Source: Nitrososphaerales archaeon TH1177 (GTDB lineage: Archaea; Thermoproteota; Nitrososphaeria; Nitrososphaerales; Nitrososphaeraceae). From it: DNA of 6,991 nt. Shown here in pieces: positions 1-5,279 of the stretch. How positions within the stretch are numbered: position 1 is the first letter of the stretch; every line of letters starts with the position of its first letter. A program made the translations under genes and the position numbers. Where the stretch lies: the NCBI GenBank assembly GCA_014523515.1, contig JAATVJ010000039.1, forward strand, positions 1 through 6,991. The letters run 5' to 3'. The notes below the pieces were generated by a model, which worked only from the letters and a program-made list of their open reading frames with translations, was not told where the DNA came from and made no database searches.

Positions 1-274
1 ATCTAAATCCTTTACTGATAAAATAGTAAATAAAATACCACATATTGACAGCGTAAAGGAAATTGAAAATGCATTAGATAAATACTCTAATGTAAAGTTT
101 ATAACACTAGGTTTATTTGCTTTAATTGGCTTTATAGTAATTATCTATGCTATACTAGTGGCAGTTGTGACAGATACAGTAATTCAATCTGCAAATGTAT
201 TTTTTGTAGTTACTATAATAAGTATTTCTACGCTAGTTGGGACACTTGTATATCAAATTCGTCCTCCAAAATAG
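1..274 (+). CDS. C-terminal part of a two-helix membrane protein (5' end outside window)
   Basis: An open frame beginning at base 2 runs without interruption to a TAG at 272-274, giving 90 residues of a protein whose start lies before the window. The visible part has a charged, probably cytoplasmic stretch (residues 1-32, including DSVKEIENALDKYSN, possibly a short amphipathic helix). Two strongly hydrophobic segments follow at about residues 34-56 and 62-84, then a short tail ending QIRPPK. They are separated by only a few residues (TDTVIQ), so they probably form a helical hairpin with both ends on the same side. I do not recognise the family. Codon use is as AT-rich as in the other genes. 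A terminator-like hairpin follows 43 bases downstream. That the frame is coding is well supported; function is unknown. Confidence 0.75.
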   Translation, partial: SKSFTDKIVNKIPHIDSVKEIENALDKYSNVKFITLGLFALIGFIVIIYAILVAVVTDTVIQSANVFFVVTIISISTLVGTLVYQIRPPK

Positions 275-316
275 TTATTTATTGAGGGCATACTATCAAG
301 ATACCATTTATTTGAT

Positions 317-341
317 CTTTATTTATGATAAAGTATTTTTT
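317..341 (+). terminator. Hairpin plus T6 run after the first gene
   Basis: CTTTAT (317-322) pairs with ATAAAG (328-333) across a five-base loop, followed two bases later by six T's (336-341). It lies 43 bases after the stop codon of the upstream membrane protein and reads in its direction. Archaeal termination depends mostly on the oligo-T tract, which is present; the short AT-only stem adds little stability. Confidence 0.4.
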
Positions 342-410
342 AATATATTTTATAACTACAAAATTAAATAAAAGTATAAATTATTATCATTATTTGTATT
401 GAACCTTCAA

Positions 411-524
411 ATGTTATTAGAGAAAAATAGGTTTAATTTTTGGATTAATCTTATTTTTATGATAGATGTCACTATATTTATATTAATTATTATTATTATT
501 ATTTTTGTTTCTGTTATTCTTTAA
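411..524 (+). CDS. Doubtful 37-residue single-helix membrane peptide
   Basis: ATG at 411 opens a 37-residue frame ending at TAA 522-524. The product has a mixed N-terminus (MLLEKNRFNFWINLIF) and then an almost purely aliphatic segment from about residue 20, including six or more consecutive Ile encoded by the (ATT)6 tract at 486-503. This would be one membrane span. An AT-rich element (TATAAATTATTATC, 375-388) lies at a plausible distance for a leaderless promoter. Against it, ATT repeats occur by chance in such AT-rich DNA and always read as Ile in this frame, there is no recognisable homologue, and the length is within reach of chance. Recorded as a candidate only. Confidence 0.22.
   Translation: MLLEKNRFNFWINLIFMIDVTIFILIIIIIIFVSVIL
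486..503. repeat. (ATT)6 microsatellite
   Basis: Six tandem ATT units followed by further T's lie in the gene-poor region. If the 37-codon frame at 411-524 is real, changes in repeat number would lengthen or shorten its poly-Ile membrane segment without shifting the frame. Confidence 0.8.
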
Positions 525-923
525 TCTTCCAAAAATGGAAAATATTCTAACGAATGTAATTTATCAAGTGATAAATAATATGTACGGTAATTAGTATATT
601 AGATGTTTGTTCCTTTAAAGAATTATATTTATCTCAAGGCTATTAAAGATGATATAATTTTAGATTAAAATGACTATATTAGAGAATCAATATAAAAAGA
701 CAAGAAATAAAGAAAGTGTAATTGTATAAGTTGTTATACTATAAAGTTTGCATGTATGTTATATTTTACTTTTTGTTGTTTTTTATAATTCTAGACTATT
801 AAATTTTTATCAAAAATATCACATTTCAATGTATTTAGAATTAGTTCCTTATAATAAGACCTGAATTATATGTTCCTCTATATAATTATAATAGTATTAT
901 ATATAATAATCTTTTCAAATAAT

Positions 924-1280
924 CTAATTACTTAAAGCTTTTCTAACTTCTGGCAATGCCAATGTAAACCCAACATGAATACAATCAAATTTATCATCTG
1001 ATATACATTTCAAGTTTTTATTTTTAATTTGTACTTCAATTAATCTATTATTTTTTCTTAGATCCTTTAAAATGATTGTATCATCGTTTAAACTAATTAA
1101 AGAGATTAGTGGTGCTTCCTTTAATATTTGTCTTCTCTCAAGTTCAATCAAAGCAGATTCAGATACAAAAGAGGCAAATGATAGAGATGGATTTTTGTTT
1201 TTTTCCAGAGTATAAATCTCTTCTAATTTTTTTAATACCTTTCCACTAAAGGTTATTGTTCTTTGACCTGGTTGGGGCAT
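924..1280 (-). CDS. Small ribbon-helix-helix-like regulator with C-terminal Cys/His tail
   Basis: This 118-residue protein begins MPQPGQRTITFSGKVLKKLE. Residues 7-12 (RTITFS) resemble the DNA-binding beta strand of MetJ/Arc-type ribbon-helix-helix proteins. Two predicted helices follow, about 13-27 and 34-51 (ASFVSESALIELERR), matching the RHH layout. The middle (55-90) looks like a small beta-rich domain. The C-terminus carries C92-x7-C100-x-H102 followed by VGFTLALPEV, a SWIM-like potential metal site that I associate from memory with small thaumarchaeal proteins. The start is supported by a TATA-like element 27 bases upstream; there is no Shine-Dalgarno motif, so the mRNA is probably leaderless. 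It is divergent from the Toprim gene and shares a 68-base promoter region containing palindromes that could be its operator. Its function as a transcription factor is inferred. Confidence 0.75.
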   Translation of the reverse strand: MPQPGQRTITFSGKVLKKLEEIYTLEKNKNPSLSFASFVSESALIELERRQILKEAPLISLISLNDDTIILKDLRKNNRLIEVQIKNKNLKCISDDKFDCIHVGFTLALPEVRKALSN

Positions 1281-1303
1281 TTAATATTATCATGTGAAAT
1301 TCC

Positions 1304-1311
1304 TTAATAAA
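1304..1311 (-). promoter_or_regulatory. TATA-like box for the RHH gene
   Basis: On the minus strand this reads TTTATTAA, centred 27 bases upstream of the A of the ATG at 1280. That is the spacing expected when transcription starts at or next to the start codon (leaderless mRNA). Its position was inferred by eye. Confidence 0.45.
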
Positions 1312-1312
1312 T

Positions 1313-1343
1313 TTAACGTTTATATACTTTTGTTAACCGTTAA
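1313..1343. promoter_or_regulatory. Paired TTAAC/GTTAA palindromes, candidate operator
   Basis: TTAAC-GTTTA (1313-1322, one mismatch) and TTAAC-C-GTTAA (1333-1343, perfect arms) have centres 20.5 bases apart, about two turns of B-DNA, so both face the same side of the helix. They flank or overlap the plus-strand TATA box and the expected transcription start region. Paired palindromic half-sites are typical of RHH operators, and an RHH gene is divergently encoded next door. Binding is inferred, not shown. Confidence 0.4.
1319..1326 (+). promoter_or_regulatory. TATA box for the Toprim-like gene
   Basis: TTTATATA is a near-ideal archaeal TATA box. It is centred about 26 bases before the ATG at 1349, which predicts a leaderless transcript. 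It is bracketed by the two palindromes at 1313-1322 and 1333-1343, so a protein bound there would block TBP/TFB or RNA polymerase. Confidence 0.6.
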
Positions 1344-1348
1344 TAACT

Positions 1349-2263
1349 ATGGAGAATTGGAATATACAAAAAAGAGTCAACTGGAATAATGATGTGATGC
1401 CAATAATAAAAGAGAGATTAACATTGTTTAACAGATATGGAATACTTCCAACACTCAAAACTATGTTTTATTCTCTAGTTAATTTAAATATTATTCCAAA
1501 TTCGTATAATTATTATATATATCTTAGTAAATATGCCAATAAGGCAAGAATTAGAGGAGATTTGCCTATTGGTTGCTTCCCTGAACAGGATTTACCGAGA
1601 ATAACAAATTCCTATAGTGAATTTGTTAATGCAAAGGAATACATTCAAAAAATAGTCAATTACCTTGAAGAAACCTCAGCAAATCCTTCAACACAGGATC
1701 ATAATTTCAATAATAAAAGTAGTAATCACACATTCAAGGATATAGAAATTTGGGTAGAAAAGAATACACTTAGTTTTACACTTCATAATTTGTTGAAAAA
1801 TTTAAGTATCAAAATAATTTCCAATAAACGAACTAATAATCTGGAATTTATAACGAACAATATTAAACGTTTAAAATGTTCTGTGAAAGAAAATAAAAAG
1901 ATTTACATATTGTATTTTGGTAATTTTGATCTATTTAACAACAACATTGATAAAATTATCAATAATGCTCTAATAGATTTCAATTTAAATATTGATTTTA
2001 AAAAAATTGCAATCACAGAAAATCAAATGAGAAAATTTCATTTACCAGAAAATCCCAATCCTGAAATCATAAGAAAATTAGACAGCAATTTACGAAAAGA
2101 TTATTTTATTAGAAAATACGGACGGCTGTTTCAGATAGAATTGGAATCTCTTCCAGCTTCTGCACCAGAAAAATTTAAGAATATTGTTCTAGAATCAGTA
2201 AATAATATTTTGAATAAATATAGAGATTGTGAAAATATAAAAAATATTCATTTAATAGCTTAA
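1349..2263 (+). CDS. Spo11/topoisomerase VI-A-like Toprim-fold protein, active site eroded
   Basis: This 304-residue protein has an N-terminal winged-helix-like half with the motif PTLKTMFYSLV (34-44), where Y41 is at the place of the Topo VI-A/Spo11 catalytic tyrosine region. It continues with a conserved-looking block IPNS...YLSKYANKARIRGDLP (49-73). A Toprim-like domain follows at about 131-215, then TENQMRKFHLPENPNPE (223-239) and KYGRLFQIELESLPA (256-270). The order matches a family of archaeal and bacterial Topo VI-A-like proteins. As remembered, family motifs are EKDAL, RGFTS, GDFDPSG and (V/L)DAL. Here they read EKNTL (137-141), NKRTN (159-163), GNFDLFN (191-197) and LESL (265-268), so E137 and D194 remain but the first Asp of DxD is N192. 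An Asn/Ser-rich linker spans 110-130. The protein is therefore probably DNA-binding or structural rather than a nuclease/topoisomerase. Full length with no internal stop; leaderless promoter upstream. Confidence 0.75.
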   Translation: MENWNIQKRVNWNNDVMPIIKERLTLFNRYGILPTLKTMFYSLVNLNIIPNSYNYYIYLSKYANKARIRGDLPIGCFPEQDLPRITNSYSEFVNAKEYIQKIVNYLEETSANPSTQDHNFNNKSSNHTFKDIEIWVEKNTLSFTLHNLLKNLSIKIISNKRTNNLEFITNNIKRLKCSVKENKKIYILYFGNFDLFNNNIDKIINNALIDFNLNIDFKKIAITENQMRKFHLPENPNPEIIRKLDSNLRKDYFIRKYGRLFQIELESLPASAPEKFKNIVLESVNNILNKYRDCENIKNIHLIA

Positions 2264-2457
2264 TATTTAGATTAATTTCTGTTAGTTAAATTCAAATATA
2301 CTTAATCGAAAATGAATATCATTTTAAAAAAGGTATTATTATTAGATTCTCATTGGTATACACATATCGACCACTCCAAAGTATATATTTCATACATATC
2401 CACTATTATAAGATCAATAAATTATAAATTATAAGACAAAGTTAAGCTAGATAGTAA

Positions 2458-2475
2458 GATAATGATAATGATAAT
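2458..2475. repeat. Three tandem GATAAT units
   Basis: GATAAT occurs three times head to tail in noncoding DNA, about 105 bases before the glycosylase start. It is probably simple-sequence slippage; no function is assigned. Confidence 0.75.
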
Positions 2476-2548
2476 AGATAAACGATATATTATTATTTTG
2501 CACTTTTTATTTTGTATTTGGCTTTAATTTATATTTAATAGCCACTGA

Positions 2549-2556
2549 TTAAATAT
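2549..2556 (+). promoter_or_regulatory. TATA-like box for the Fpg/Nei gene
   Basis: TTAAATAT is centred about 28 bases before the ATG at 2581, with no Shine-Dalgarno motif between it and the start. This is consistent with a leaderless mRNA. Other AT-rich octamers nearby (for example around 2527-2540) make the choice uncertain. Confidence 0.35.
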
Positions 2557-2580
2557 CATCGAGTAATACTAATCTATTTA

Positions 2581-3447
2581 ATGTCAGAAGGTCCTGAAGT
2601 AAAGATTGTAGCAGATAAAATATCATCTTCAATGTTGGGAAAAAAAATCGAAGATATCATATTTAAAAATTTGAATATCGATATCAAAAATAAAATTATA
2701 GGATCTACATTAAAAGAAATAAAGACTTTTGGTAAGAATATTGTAATCAAATTTTCTTCAGGAATTTATCTTCGTAATCATATGATGATGTGGGGAAAAT
2801 GGCGGCTTTATGACAGGCACAAGTACGATAAAGGATTAGCAATTCCACCTAATAGAGCCAAATGGAAAAGAAATCCATTATTACTAAAAAATGTTAAAGA
2901 TGTAAGAGAGGACTCCCGTGTAAGATTAACAATTATTACTAAGGAAACGGTATTGATTGAATTTAATGGTCCAATTTTGCAATTTTCAATAGATAATCCT
3001 TTAGAAAAGGAACCAATAAAATCTCTTGGTCCAGATTGTTTAAGCGAAATTTTCAATATAGATGAAGCTAAAATGAGATTACATACAAAACAACAACTAC
3101 TCATTTCGGAGGCTTTATTAGATCAAAAGATAATCTCTGGTATAGGTAATAAATATAAATCTGAAATTTTATTTATCTGTAAAATTTCGCCTTTTAAACA
3201 AATATCACAACTTGAGCCAACAGAAGAAAATATTCTTTTGGAAGGAATACCAAAATTACTTAGATATGGATATAAGAACTCTGGTAGAACTAGACATTTG
3301 TTAGAAAATGAGAAAAGTTCTTGGAATACTAGGCATTGGGTTTTCCGTAGAACAGGAAAAGAGTGTTGGATATGCAAATCAGTGATTAAATCAGAAAAAA
3401 CATTAACTAATCGTGCAACATTTTGGTGTCCAAATTGTCAACAATAA
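2581..3447 (+). CDS. Fpg/Nei-family DNA glycosylase (base-excision repair)
   Basis: This 288-residue enzyme of the family excises oxidised bases and nicks the abasic site. It begins MSEGPEVKIVADK, matching the Nei-like (M)PEGPE start but with Ser2 in place of the catalytic Pro. The next Glu (E3) is kept. Other family landmarks are present: K52 in TFGKNIVIKF (beta-hairpin lysine), H67 with M68-M70 in NHMMMWGKW (lesion-pocket filling), N190 in SGIGNKYKSE (helix-two-turn-helix DNA contact), and a C-terminal zinc finger C262-x2-C265-x17-C283-x2-C286 with R278 and the FWCPNCQ ending. Length is slightly above E. coli Nei or Fpg, partly from a basic insertion at about 80-108. Ser2 might still act through its alpha-amine, as the N-terminal Val of NEIL3 does. 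Substrate preference cannot be read. It appears monocistronic, with a hairpin terminator right after the stop. Confidence 0.9.
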   Translation: MSEGPEVKIVADKISSSMLGKKIEDIIFKNLNIDIKNKIIGSTLKEIKTFGKNIVIKFSSGIYLRNHMMMWGKWRLYDRHKYDKGLAIPPNRAKWKRNPLLLKNVKDVREDSRVRLTIITKETVLIEFNGPILQFSIDNPLEKEPIKSLGPDCLSEIFNIDEAKMRLHTKQQLLISEALLDQKIISGIGNKYKSEILFICKISPFKQISQLEPTEENILLEGIPKLLRYGYKNSGRTRHLLENEKSSWNTRHWVFRRTGKECWICKSVIKSEKTLTNRATFWCPNCQQ

Positions 3448-3472
3448 CATTTAATGATAAATGAAAATTTTT
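3448..3472 (+). terminator. Hairpin and T5 immediately after the glycosylase stop
   Basis: CATTTA (3448-3453) and TAAATG (3458-3463) form a six-base stem with an ATGA loop directly after the TAA, followed by four A's and TTTTT (3468-3472). It is well placed to end the glycosylase transcript, though the stem is weak. Confidence 0.5.
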
Positions 3473-3547
3473 CGTATCGATAACAAGTATAATTATATAA
3501 AACATTCTTTTTTATGAATATTTAACCTATGCAATTAATTAGGGGGG

Positions 3548-3557
3548 TTTATAAATA
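3548..3557 (+). promoter_or_regulatory. Strong orphan TATA box preceded by G6
   Basis: TTTATAAATA is one of the clearest TATA boxes in the window and directly follows six G's (3542-3547), rare in this AT-rich sequence. A start about 26 bases from its centre would fall near 3579, but no normal gene begins there; the next coding start is more than 200 bases away. It may drive a small RNA or give the RTX gene a long leader. Confidence 0.45.
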
Positions 3558-3599
3558 ACGTCTAATATTTGTATTTTTATTAAGAAAGAGTGAAAACTG

Positions 3600-3617
3600 T
3601 TACAAAAATTTTTGTAA
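3600..3617. repeat. Perfect 18-base palindrome
   Basis: TTACAAAAA is followed directly by its reverse complement TTTTTGTAA. With no spacer it suits a protein-binding dyad or an RNA hairpin with an A/U loop. It lies about 50 bases downstream of the orphan TATA box. Confidence 0.7.
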
Positions 3618-3666
3618 TGGAAGCCCAATGTTTCTTATGTAAGATTTTTTGTTCTAGTTATTTTAT

Positions 3667-3689
3667 TTGAAATTTTTTTTTGATTTCAA
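3667..3689 (+). terminator. TTGAAAT/ATTTCAA hairpin with T-run loop
   Basis: Seven-base arms (3667-3673 and 3683-3689) enclose a loop made almost wholly of T (3674-3681). An oligo-T tract of this length is by itself a likely archaeal termination signal. It would end a transcript begun at the orphan TATA box. Confidence 0.4.
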
Positions 3690-3761
3690 GAGTAATAACT
3701 TTACTAAGATAATTGTTAATGAAGATTATATCATTAATAACAATAATAAAATTAACCTACA

Positions 3762-3771
3762 ATATTTTAAA
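3762..3771 (+). promoter_or_regulatory. TATA-like box upstream of the RTX gene
   Basis: ATATTTTAAA is centred about 24 bases before an ATG at 3790 and about 35 bases before the TTG at 3801. The spacing fits a leaderless start at or near 3790 better than at 3801, which bears on the start problem of the next gene. Confidence 0.4.
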
Positions 3772-3800
3772 TTGTCTTAGTTATAGAAAATGAATAGAAA

Positions 3801-4460
3801 TTGAGTAATGAGAGCCTTAGAATATATCTGTTTATAATCATTGTGCTGGTGTTACCTCTGCAATATATGATAACGCAAATTGCCTTCAGCCAAATAGATA
3901 ATTCATCTTCTACTTCCAATATTACTAAGACAATCCAGCCTCCGTCTATTGTTAAACCTAAAATAGATCTCGATATAGAAGGAACTATTATCGATGATAA
4001 AATTAAGGGAGGTGACGGAGATGATGAGTTAACTGGAAAAGAAGGTGATGATCAACTAACTGGTGGAAAAGGAGATGATGAACTTGATGGAGATGAAGGT
4101 AATGATATATTAAAAGGACAACAAGGAAATGACATAATTGAAGGCGACGAAGGTAATGATAATTTGATTGGAGAAAGAGATGTGGACGTAATAACTGGAC
4201 ATGAAGGTGATGATAAAGTAGATGGTGGAAAAGGAGATGATCATCTTGATGGAAGCGAAGGAAACGATGAGATCAATGGAGGAGAGGGATCGGATATCAT
4301 GATAGGCGGTGTGGGATCGGATACTTTTATTTGTGATGAATTTGATAAAATCATGGATTTTAGTTCTGTCGAGGGTGATAAAAAGATCGGATCATGTTTA
4401 ATTATAGATTACAACAAATCTAACACAACACAACTTGCAAGAAATGCAACAACACAATAA
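3801..4460 (+). CDS. Secreted RTX-repeat (hemolysin-type calcium-binding) protein
   Basis: The 219-residue frame opens with TTG at 3801. Residues 9-30 are a hydrophobic signal segment, with a plausible cleavage after AFS (28-30), followed by a Ser/Asn/Pro linker (31-56). From D66 to S173 there are twelve nine-residue repeats of the RTX type (consensus D-x-L-x-G-x-x-G-D/N), which in known proteins form a calcium-bound parallel beta-roll. Unit 7 (120-128) lacks the second Gly. A cap follows: DTFICDEFDKIMDF...EGD...C, whose cysteines C178 and C199 could form a disulphide. It probably binds calcium outside the cell or at the surface; no enzymatic domain is visible. The TTG has no Shine-Dalgarno motif and its N-terminus lacks the usual strong positive charge. 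ATG 3790, eleven bases upstream in another frame, may be the real start if one base is missing here. Confidence 0.8.
   Translation: MSNESLRIYLFIIIVLVLPLQYMITQIAFSQIDNSSSTSNITKTIQPPSIVKPKIDLDIEGTIIDDKIKGGDGDDELTGKEGDDQLTGGKGDDELDGDEGNDILKGQQGNDIIEGDEGNDNLIGERDVDVITGHEGDDKVDGGKGDDHLDGSEGNDEINGGEGSDIMIGGVGSDTFICDEFDKIMDFSSVEGDKKIGSCLIIDYNKSNTTQLARNATTQ
3996..4319 (+). repeat. Twelve tandem 27-base RTX repeats
   Basis: Codons for residues 66-173 form twelve 27-base units. Units 2-4 (4023-4103) and 8-10 (4185-4265) are much more alike at DNA level than neighbouring units, including an identical 18-base run (ggtggaaaaggagatgat) exactly 162 bases apart. That indicates a six-unit duplication inside the array. 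Confidence 0.8.
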
Positions 4461-4769
4461 GTAATACATCTTGCGTATAATAGATAAGTAAATTCAATTA
4501 TAATACTTCTATAATTCCAATTATCATATCATTTTATAGTAAATCGTAGAATAGTTAATTGTAAAAATAAGTATTTGTAACTGTACCTAAACTAATTTCT
4601 TGACTAACTATCATACTCATTACTAAAAATTTTATCAAAATTTTAGCAATACTTTTACATTTTTCAATTCTTCTGTTTCTTTGATATTCAGAAAGGCTGA
4701 CTTAGAATAAGATTTTTTTATGATAAAAATTTACAAGGTATTGTTTTCTGCATTTGTTGTTGAAACTTG
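4461..4769. other. Convergent intergenic stretch
   Basis: These 309 bases lie between the RTX gene and a minus-strand membrane gene that converge here. No gene is seen. It contains an AT-only inverted repeat (4623-4646), a T7 run (4713-4719) and a TTTTTA/TAAAAA repeat (4715-4729), all of which could serve as bidirectional terminators. Confidence 0.6.
4623..4646. terminator. CTAAAAATTTT / AAAATTTTAG inverted repeat
   Basis: Two ten-base arms (one A bulged in the left arm) are separated by ATC in the convergent gap between the RTX gene and the small membrane gene. The T-rich arms on both strands suit a bidirectional terminator. The AT-only stem makes this tentative. Confidence 0.3.
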
Positions 4770-4970
4770 TTAAATTGGTTGAAGTTGTTTTTTCTTTCTT
4801 CCGGATCTATGGCCTAAGTATATAATGACAAATCCTCCAAGTATTATCGTCAATCCAATGGAACCTATAAATATTAAGGACATTGTCATTGTAGATGCAA
4901 TCCAAAGAAAACCAAATAAAACAATTATTACTCCAAAGAAATATCCTGTGATTTTACTTACCCATCCCAT
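4770..4970 (-). CDS. Small two-helix membrane protein, 66 residues
   Basis: The product begins MGWVSKITGYFFGV. It has two hydrophobic segments at about residues 8-27 and 30-52, joined by a very short turn (TMTM region). A basic tail follows (H54, R55, R58, K59-K61) and would anchor the C-terminus in the cytoplasm under the positive-inside rule. I do not recognise a named family; small two-span proteins of this style are common in Thaumarchaeota. A TATA-like element 25-26 bases upstream of the ATG supports this start and a leaderless mRNA. It converges on the RTX gene and diverges from the 43-residue gene at 5280. Membrane location is well supported; function is unknown. Confidence 0.65.
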   Translation of the reverse strand: MGWVSKITGYFFGVIIVLFGFLWIASTMTMSLIFIGSIGLTIILGGFVIIYLGHRSGRKKKQLQPI

Positions 4971-4991
4971 GTATAAATGTCTAATATTTGG

Positions 4992-4999
4992 ATTTTAAG
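4992..4999 (-). promoter_or_regulatory. TATA-like box for the 66-residue membrane gene
   Basis: The minus strand reads CTTAAAAT here, centred about 25.5 bases before the ATG at 4970. A better-looking TATA sequence at 4971-4978 is too close to the start codon to serve it. Confidence 0.35.
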
Positions 5000-5249
5000 G
5001 TTTTAGTTCAATTTAGAAACTTAATTTTAAGAGTATATTCTTTCTATTGATTTTTCTCTATAATTTTGTATTTTCTGTGATTATTATAATTTGATGGAAA
5101 TTGATATTTTCTTTCAGAAGAAATGACTGAACTTATTATATTATCAATACCAATAAATAGCTGGTAATAATAATTGGTGTATTTATTAGATTCAGAACTT
5201 GATTTAAATTGCGATTTTTAAATAATTATAAACTTTAGGATATTATAGC

Positions 5250-5257
5250 TTTATTAC
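5250..5257 (+). promoter_or_regulatory. TATA-like box for the 43-residue gene
   Basis: TTTATTAC is centred 26.5 bases before the ATG at 5280, the leaderless spacing seen elsewhere in the window. A stronger TTTATAAG at 5264-5271 is only about 12 bases from the start codon and would be too close. Confidence 0.35.
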
Positions 5258-5279
5258 CATGAGTTTATAAGATAATATA

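Larger units (their letters stand above)
275..923. other. Gene-poor, very AT-rich intergenic stretch
   Basis: This stretch of about 650 bases lies between two genes that converge on it. I see no tRNA, rRNA or recognisable protein gene. It holds the terminator-like hairpin at 317-341, a doubtful 37-codon ORF at 411-524 overlapping an (ATT)6 microsatellite at 486-503, and a small inverted repeat (TATAATA-G-TATTATA, 887-901) 23 bases beyond the stop of the RHH gene. The rest is low-complexity A/T sequence. Decayed gene remnants cannot be excluded by eye. Confidence 0.6.
2264..2580. other. Intergenic stretch between Toprim-like and glycosylase genes
   Basis: This stretch of 317 AT-rich bases contains no supported gene. 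Visible items are a 40-codon ATG-initiated frame (2312-2434) with no clear promoter or family, three tandem GATAAT units (2458-2475), and the TATA-like element before the glycosylase (2549-2556). No strong terminator hairpin follows the Toprim gene. Confidence 0.6.
3579..3689 (+). ncRNA. Candidate small RNA of about 110 nt
   Basis: The interval runs from the start point expected from the TATA box at 3548-3557 to the T-rich hairpin at 3667-3689. It contains a perfect palindrome (3600-3617) that could fold as a hairpin extended by G-U/U-G wobbles and one C-G pair (3597-3620). The promoter, structured element and terminator-like end are in the right order and spacing. I recognise no RNA family, and the boundaries are inferred. 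Confidence 0.22.
3448..3800. other. Intergenic stretch with an orphan promoter and palindromes
   Basis: These 353 bases between two same-strand genes contain, in order, the glycosylase terminator, a G6 run next to a strong TATA box (3542-3557), a perfect 18-base palindrome (3600-3617), a T-rich hairpin (3667-3689) and the probable promoter of the RTX gene (about 3762-3771). No gene of ordinary size is present. A 17-codon ATG frame (3617-3670), with three Cys, is too short to support. Confidence 0.6.
4971..5279. other. Divergent intergenic stretch
   Basis: These 309 AT-rich bases separate two divergently transcribed small membrane-protein genes and carry their putative TATA elements near each end (4992-4999 and 5250-5257). 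I see no gene, palindrome or repeat of note in the middle. Confidence 0.6.

Noticed and set aside
535..594. 19-codon ATG frame in the first intergenic stretch
   Set aside because: Too short, with no promoter spacing or recognisable motif.
2312..2434. 40-codon ATG-initiated frame on the plus strand
   Set aside because: No convincing promoter at the usual spacing and no recognisable family; the length is readily reached by chance in AT-rich DNA, and the product has no clear membrane span or domain.
2458..2475. GATAAT repeats as a CRISPR or iteron array
   Set aside because: Three six-base units without spacers; simple slippage explains them, and no cas or replication gene is nearby.
2808..3377. 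Two antisense open frames within the glycosylase gene
   Set aside because: They lie wholly opposite a well-supported gene with intact family motifs, and their translations show no family features; they are shadows of its codon use.
3617..3670. 17-codon frame with a CxxC and a third Cys
   Set aside because: Too short to support as a gene by sequence alone; kept only as an alternative reading of the candidate small-RNA interval.
3996..4319. 27-base tandem repeats as a noncoding satellite or CRISPR
   Set aside because: They are in frame, encode the RTX nonapeptide consensus, and follow a signal peptide, so they are protein-coding repeats.
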